NCBI RefSeq assembly: GCF_001905505.1
Contig: NZ_LIPG01000004.1
Location: 868,001-932,000, forward strand
DNA length: 64,000 nucleotides
Reading direction: 5' to 3'
Origin: Streptomyces sp. CB02058
GTDB lineage: Bacteria; Actinomycetota; Actinomycetes; Streptomycetales; Streptomycetaceae
Made by a program: the position numbers and the translations under genes. Below, one piece after another: positions 59,679-64,000 of the stretch. Below the pieces are notes generated by a model, which worked only from the letters and a program-made list of their open reading frames with translations, was not told the DNA's origin and ran no database searches. The first letter of the stretch is position 1. Every line of letters begins with the position of its first letter.

Positions 59679-59754
59679 TCCCCCGCCCTGGCCGGGGCCC
59701 TGGCGCGATCCTTGCGACCTGAGGACCCGGCAGCCCGAGGTCCTGGCGGTCCGG

Positions 59755-59794
59755 GGAAGAGGGGGCCGGTGATCGCTCGCCGGCCCCCTCTTCC
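59755..59794. terminator. Bidirectional hairpin between DUF885 and sbcC genes
   Basis: GGAAGAGGGGGCCGG (59755-59769) pairs perfectly with CCGGCCCCCTCTTCC (59780-59794) around a 10-base loop in the convergent gap. Confidence 0.85.
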
Positions 59795-59877
59795 GCCGTT
59801 TCCGTCACCACGGGAACGGCGGGGCCGAGGTGGCTGCCGCCGGGAAGCGGGCGGGACACCCCTCCCCCGCCGCCCGG

Positions 59878-62800
59878 TCAGCCGTTGAGCGCGCCCGCCA
59901 CCCGGTGGCGCACCGCCGAGCCGTGGCGTTCCTTCACCACTTCGAGCTGGGCGGGGATGCGGCGGCGCAGGTCGGCCACGTGGCTGACGATCCCGACGCT
60001 GCGGTCGCGTTCGCGCAGCGAGTCCAGGACGTCGAGCACCTCGTCCAGGGTCTGGTCGTCGAGGCTCCCGAAGCCCTCGTCGATGAACAGCGTGTCCAGT
60101 CGTACGCCGCCCGCCTCGTCGGTCACCACATCGGCGAGGCCGAGTGCGAGGGCCAGCGAGGCGAAGAAGGTCTCACCGCCGGAGAGGGTGGCCGTGTCAC
60201 GCTCCCGGCCCGTCCAGGAGTCGACGACGTGCAGCCCGAGCCCCGCCCTGCGGCCTCCGCTGCGCTCGTCGGAGTGGACCAGGGTGTAGCGGCCCGAGGA
60301 CATCCGCTGGAGCCGGGCCGAGGCAGCCGCGGCCACCTGTTCGAGGCGGGCAGCCAGTACGTACGCCTCCAGCCTCATCTTCCGCTCGTTGTCGGCCGAT
60401 GTGCCGGCGGTGAGCCCGGCGAGGCGGGCCACCCGGTCGTACTCCTGGCGCAGCGGCCCGAGCGCCCGTACGTCGTCCTCGGCCCGGCGGGAGAGCCGGT
60501 CGAGTTCGGCGCCGCGCTCCCGCGCCGCGGAGTGTGCGGCGGCACTGTCGCGCAGGAGCCTCACGGACAGCTCGTGGGCTTCCCGCGCGGCGTCCGGTGT
60601 CGCGGGCGGGCGGTCGGCCGCCGCCCTGGCGTCGTCCTCGGCAAGCCGGTCGGCGACCGCGGCGGCCTCCGTCTGCCAGGCATCGATCCGGTGCTGGAGC
60701 TCCCGCTGCGCGGTGTCGTCGAGCAGCTTCGCGGCGGCGGCCTCCGGGGTGTCGAACCCGGCCCGGAACGCGGCGTCCGCCAGCCTCCCGTCGGCCTCCT
60801 TGAGCCGCTCGGCGGCACGCTGTTCCTCCCGGAGGGCGTCCGCCGCCCCCGCGAGCAGCCCGATACGGCGCTCCAGCAGGGCGGCATGCTGAGCGACGGA
60901 GTCGCAGGCGCCCCGCGCCTTGGCCAGCTCGGTCTTTAGCGCGGACTGCTCACGGTCGAGCGCTTCCCGCTGCGAGGTGCGGGCGGCGGCGCGGCGCTCC
61001 GCCTGCTGCCGGTCGTCGAGCCGGCCCAGGTGCTCACGCTCGGCGGCGGCGAGGGCTTCCCTGGCCGCGTGTGTTCCGGCGGCCAGGCGGTGCGCGTCCC
61101 GGTGCTCGCGGGCCAGCCGGTCGGCGGACTCCTGGAGCTCGTCGACGGATACGAGGTAGCGGTCGTCCGGTACGGGAAGACCGCCCCCGGCCGCCGGCAG
61201 CGGCGCGCCCGTGTCATCCGGTTCCGCTGCCTCCGAACGTGCCGCGGCGAGGCGCTCACGCAGCACTCCGAGCTCGCCCTCGGCCTCGGTGCGCGCCAGG
61301 TCGGCACGCTGATGGGCGGCGAGGGCCGCCTCCTCGGTGGCCCGGTCCACGTGCCCGTCCTCGGCCCGGGCGGGCTCGGGGTGTTCGGCCGAACCGCACA
61401 CGGTGCACGCCACTCCGTCGACGAGCCGGCCCGCGAGCTCCGCCGCGATCCCCCGCAGCCGCTGTTCCCGCAGCCCGAGCCACTTCTCGTGCGCGGCCAC
61501 CGCACACTCCCTGGCAGCCGTGAGACAGGCCGCCGCCGTCTCCTCCTGCACGGAGAGGGCGTCGCGCCTGCGTGCCGCGTCCAGCCTCCTGCGCGCGGGG
61601 CCGAGCCGGCCGGCCAGCTGTTCCGCCCTGGTCGCCGCGTCCTGCGCGGTCTCGACGCGTTCCCTCAGGCTCCGGTGCGTCGCGTCCCAGGCGGCCAGCC
61701 AGGTCTCCGCCTCCTGGATCAGCTCGTCGTCGGCGCGCGACTGCCTCTCCAGACCGGCCCGTTCGGCGTCGATGTCCCTGCTGCGCTGCTCGGCCCGGCG
61801 CGCGGCGTCGAGTGCGCCCAGCTCGGCCCGGAGTCCGCGCTCCCGCTCGGCGAGCTGGTCGGAGCCCGCTTCGGTCAGGGCGGGCGGCAGCTCGGCCCGG
61901 GACCGCTCGCGGGCGGCCAGGGCCGTGCGATGGGCGCGTTCCGCCTCGTCCCGCAGCCCGAGCGCGGGGGCGACCAGATCCGCCTTGCGCGCGCGGGTCA
62001 ACTGCTCGTGACAGCGGTCGCGCTCGGCGCGGCGTTCCTCCAGTCCGGCCGCGCGGCGACGGGTCTCCTCGTACCTCTGCTGGAGCCGGGCCAGTTCGGT
62101 CTCAGCTTCGAGTGCCTGGCGTGCGGCGGTGTTCCGGCCCTCCGCCTCGGCCAGGACGCACCGGGCGATGTCGAGCCGCTCGCGGGCACCGCTGCGCGCG
62201 ACGGCGGCCCACCGCAGGATGCCCTCGGCGAGCCCTGGTTCGCCGGGGCGCTCCTCGGGCTGTGCCATCTCGTCCGCCGCGGGGCCGGCCGCCTGTGCGA
62301 TGCGCTGGGCGAGGGCGAGGACCTGTTCGTCCGCCGTCCTCACCCGGGCCTCGGCCACGCGTCGGAGCTCGGCCAGGCGTTCCTCGACGGCCGCGAACCG
62401 GCGGGTGTCGAAGAGCCGGCCGAGCAGCTTGCCGCGTGCCTCCGCGTCCGCGCGCAGGAACCGCGCGAAGTCGCCCTGGGGCAGCAGCACCACCTGGCAG
62501 AACTGGTCACGGCTCATCCCGATGAGCCCGCCGATCTCCTCGCCGATCTCCTGGTGGGAGCGGCTGAGCGCCTTCCAGCCGTGCTCGGCGTCGTACTCGC
62601 GGAGCCAGCTCTGCGCCTTCTCGGTGGTGAAGCCGCCGCCCCTCTTCTTGGGCCGGGGCTGTGCGGGCCGTCTGGTGATCTCCAGCCGGCGCCCGCCGAC
62701 GGTCAGCTCGAGGCACACCTCGGTCGGCAGGTCCACCGGGGCGTGGTCGCTGCGCAGCGAGGTACCGGGGCTCTGCCGGGCGCCGGGCACCGCGCCGTAG

Positions 62801-62955
62801 AGCCCGTAGCAGACGGCGTCGAGCACGGAGGTCTTGCCCGCGCCCGTCGGTCCGTGCAGGAGGAAGATCCCGGCGGAGGAGAGCGCGTCGAAGTCGACCT
62901 CCTGGGTCGCGCCGAAGGGTCCGAACGCGGTGAGGGCGAGCTTGTGCAGCCTCAA
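59878..62955 (-). CDS. sbcC: SbcC, ATPase subunit of the SbcCD nuclease
   Basis: 1025 residues, normal length. Walker A GPTGAGKTSVLDAVCYG near residue 36, then long coiled-coil arms rich in Glu, Arg and Ala (about 180-480 and 560-830). The zinc hook is CTVCGSAEHPEPA near residue 518. ABC signature LSGGETFFASLALALG and Walker B LDTLFIDEGFGSLDDQTLDEV lie at the C-terminus. With SbcD it cuts hairpins and protein-blocked DNA ends during repair. Its start overlaps the sbcD stop by four bases. Confidence 0.96.
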   Translation of the reverse strand: MRLHKLALTAFGPFGATQEVDFDALSSAGIFLLHGPTGAGKTSVLDAVCYGLYGAVPGARQSPGTSLRSDHAPVDLPTEVCLELTVGGRRLEITRRPAQPRPKKRGGGFTTEKAQSWLREYDAEHGWKALSRSHQEIGEEIGGLIGMSRDQFCQVVLLPQGDFARFLRADAEARGKLLGRLFDTRRFAAVEERLAELRRVAEARVRTADEQVLALAQRIAQAAGPAADEMAQPEERPGEPGLAEGILRWAAVARSGARERLDIARCVLAEAEGRNTAARQALEAETELARLQQRYEETRRRAAGLEERRAERDRCHEQLTRARKADLVAPALGLRDEAERAHRTALAARERSRAELPPALTEAGSDQLAERERGLRAELGALDAARRAEQRSRDIDAERAGLERQSRADDELIQEAETWLAAWDATHRSLRERVETAQDAATRAEQLAGRLGPARRRLDAARRRDALSVQEETAAACLTAARECAVAAHEKWLGLREQRLRGIAAELAGRLVDGVACTVCGSAEHPEPARAEDGHVDRATEEAALAAHQRADLARTEAEGELGVLRERLAAARSEAAEPDDTGAPLPAAGGGLPVPDDRYLVSVDELQESADRLAREHRDAHRLAAGTHAAREALAAAEREHLGRLDDRQQAERRAAARTSQREALDREQSALKTELAKARGACDSVAQHAALLERRIGLLAGAADALREEQRAAERLKEADGRLADAAFRAGFDTPEAAAAKLLDDTAQRELQHRIDAWQTEAAAVADRLAEDDARAAADRPPATPDAAREAHELSVRLLRDSAAAHSAARERGAELDRLSRRAEDDVRALGPLRQEYDRVARLAGLTAGTSADNERKMRLEAYVLAARLEQVAAAASARLQRMSSGRYTLVHSDERSGGRRAGLGLHVVDSWTGRERDTATLSGGETFFASLALALGLADVVTDEAGGVRLDTLFIDEGFGSLDDQTLDEVLDVLDSLRERDRSVGIVSHVADLRRRIPAQLEVVKERHGSAVRHRVAGALNG

Positions 62956-64000
62956 CGGGACACCTCGCCGGTCACGTCGTCGACCCGTACGTCGTCGAAG
63001 GCGGCGCGCAGCACCGTCCGCTCCCGCGCGCTGGGGCCGCTTCCGCCGCGTACATGGGCCACGAAGTCCTCCGCGATCTGCTGGTCGTCACGGCCCCTGA
63101 GCCGCTGGGCGTACGAGGCGGAAGGGTCGTCCGGTGTGCGTTCGGGTTCGAAGACGAGGCTGAGGGTGTACGGAAAGCGTTCGAGCAGGCGGGCCATCGG
63201 CTCGTCGGGCCGTGCGGGGTCGGTGAGCGTGGCCTCGACCCAGGCGCCCCTGTGCCGGTCGAGCGCGGGATCCTCCAGGAGGGCCTCCAGGCGTCCCCTG
63301 AGCCGTGCGAGCGGGCGGGGCACCGGGCATTCCACGCGTTCGGCCACGAGGTCGCCGCCGGTGCCGAGGTCGATCAGCCACATCGTCTTGCGGTGCGTGT
63401 GCTCGGAGAAGGAGTACGCGAGCGGTGAGCCGGAGTAGCGCACGCGTTCCGTGACCGTCTGGCAGCCGTGCAGGTGGCCGAGCGCCACGTAGTCGACGCC
63501 GTCGAAGACTCCGGCGGGGACCGCGGCGACGCCTCCGACGGTGATGTCGCGTTCGCTGTCGCTGGGCTCTCCGCCCGCCACGAACGCATGGGCGAGGACC
63601 ACCGAGCGTGTGCCGTCGGGCCGGGCGGCGAGATCGGCGCGTACCCGGTCCATGGCCGCGGTGAGGACGGCTTCGTGCCCCGCCTTCGAGGCGCCCAGGC
63701 TGTCCTTGACGAGGGCGGGTTCCAGATAGGGCAACCCGTAGAACGCCACGTCACCCCCTTCGGGGTCCGGCAGCAGGACCGGGGTGGCACAGTCGGCCGG
63801 GTCGGTCCGCAGATGGATGCCGGCCCGCGCGATGAGCCCCGCGCCGACCCCGAGCCTCCGGGCCGAGTCGTGGTTTCCGGAGATCATGACGGTCGGCACG
63901 CCGGCGGCGGCGAGCCGGTGCAGTGCGTCGTCGAACAGCTGGACGGCCGAGAGCGGCGGGACGGCCCGGTCGTAGACGTCACCCGCGACGACGACCACGT
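62952..64000 (-). CDS. sbcD: SbcD, nuclease subunit, N-terminus outside the window
   Basis: About 349 residues are visible; the frame runs to the window edge, and the N-terminal block that normally carries DxH (TSDWHLG) is missing, so this is a partial gene, not a broken one. Visible phosphoesterase motifs: VVVVAGDVYDRAVPP, ISGNHDSARRLG, VLAHAFVAGG and ALGHLHGCQTV, the metal ligands of the Mre11 family. The C-terminal capping domain follows. It provides the Mn-dependent nuclease of SbcCD. Confidence 0.95.
   Translation of the reverse strand, partial: VVVVAGDVYDRAVPPLSAVQLFDDALHRLAAAGVPTVMISGNHDSARRLGVGAGLIARAGIHLRTDPADCATPVLLPDPEGGDVAFYGLPYLEPALVKDSLGASKAGHEAVLTAAMDRVRADLAARPDGTRSVVLAHAFVAGGEPSDSERDITVGGVAAVPAGVFDGVDYVALGHLHGCQTVTERVRYSGSPLAYSFSEHTHRKTMWLIDLGTGGDLVAERVECPVPRPLARLRGRLEALLEDPALDRHRGAWVEATLTDPARPDEPMARLLERFPYTLSLVFEPERTPDDPSASYAQRLRGRDDQQIAEDFVAHVRGGSGPSARERTVLRAAFDDVRVDDVTGEVSR

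Overview
The window is high-GC actinobacterial DNA and almost certainly the chromosome of a Streptomyces or close relative. The signs are very strong G/C bias at third codon positions, frequent GTG and occasional TTG starts, a MurT/GatD pair, a tripeptidyl aminopeptidase, a helix-turn-helix/DUF397 regulator pair, and rare TTA codons confined to two small accessory or regulatory genes. From memory only, the order pfkA - tap - ureDGFCBA - bioFBAD - purB matches the SCO12xx part of the S. coelicolor map. I see no prophage, insertion sequence, CRISPR array, rRNA or tRNA.

Layout. 1-8.3 kb: truncated GNAT acetyltransferase, glutathione peroxidase, acyl-CoA dehydrogenase divergent from a TetR regulator, peptide deformylase, murT-gatD (lipid II amidation), a 6-phosphofructokinase and a CtaG-like oxidase assembly protein. 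8.3-14.4 kb: a double Lrp regulator divergent from an amidohydrolase-AbgT transporter operon, a PlsC-type acyltransferase and an epimerase. 14.4-22.6 kb: secreted tripeptidyl aminopeptidase, the complete urease cluster (ureABCFGD) and a TetR regulator divergent from a membrane protein. 22.6-28.5 kb: orphan YefM-like antitoxin, a ClpP paralogue with an altered catalytic triad plus a small TTA-containing partner, a c-di-AMP riboswitch in front of an NlpC/P60 hydrolase, a LysE/LysR pair, and an ATPase/XRE/DUF397 set.

28.5-33.8 kb: biotin genes (bioF divergent from bioB-bioA-bioD) and a methyltransferase. 33.9-41.6 kb: a ribbon-helix-helix/Doc-like toxin-antitoxin pair, a GNAT enzyme, a two-gene CNNM/CorC-type transporter operon preceded by a short leader ORF, an SGNH hydrolase, purB (probably leaderless), mug, and a striking 32-bp tandem hairpin array. 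41.6-48.3 kb: ABC exporter divergent from its two-component system, ROK and GntR regulators, a second tandem repeat and a gene-poor stretch. 48.3-64 kb: ECF41-type sigma factor with a repetitive tail, alpha/beta hydrolase, EamA transporter divergent from a MocR regulator, PhoD phosphatase, a membrane-anchored ACT-GNAT fusion, a Cys/Met PLP enzyme divergent from an Lrp regulator, a DUF885 peptidase, and sbcC-sbcD (sbcD runs off the end).

Most of the window is ordinary chromosomal content organised as regulator/target divergent pairs. The most unusual signals are the CNNM leader ORF, the hairpin minisatellite, the Ser-Gln-Asp ClpP with its TTA-containing neighbour, and the Cys/His-rich tail on BioB.
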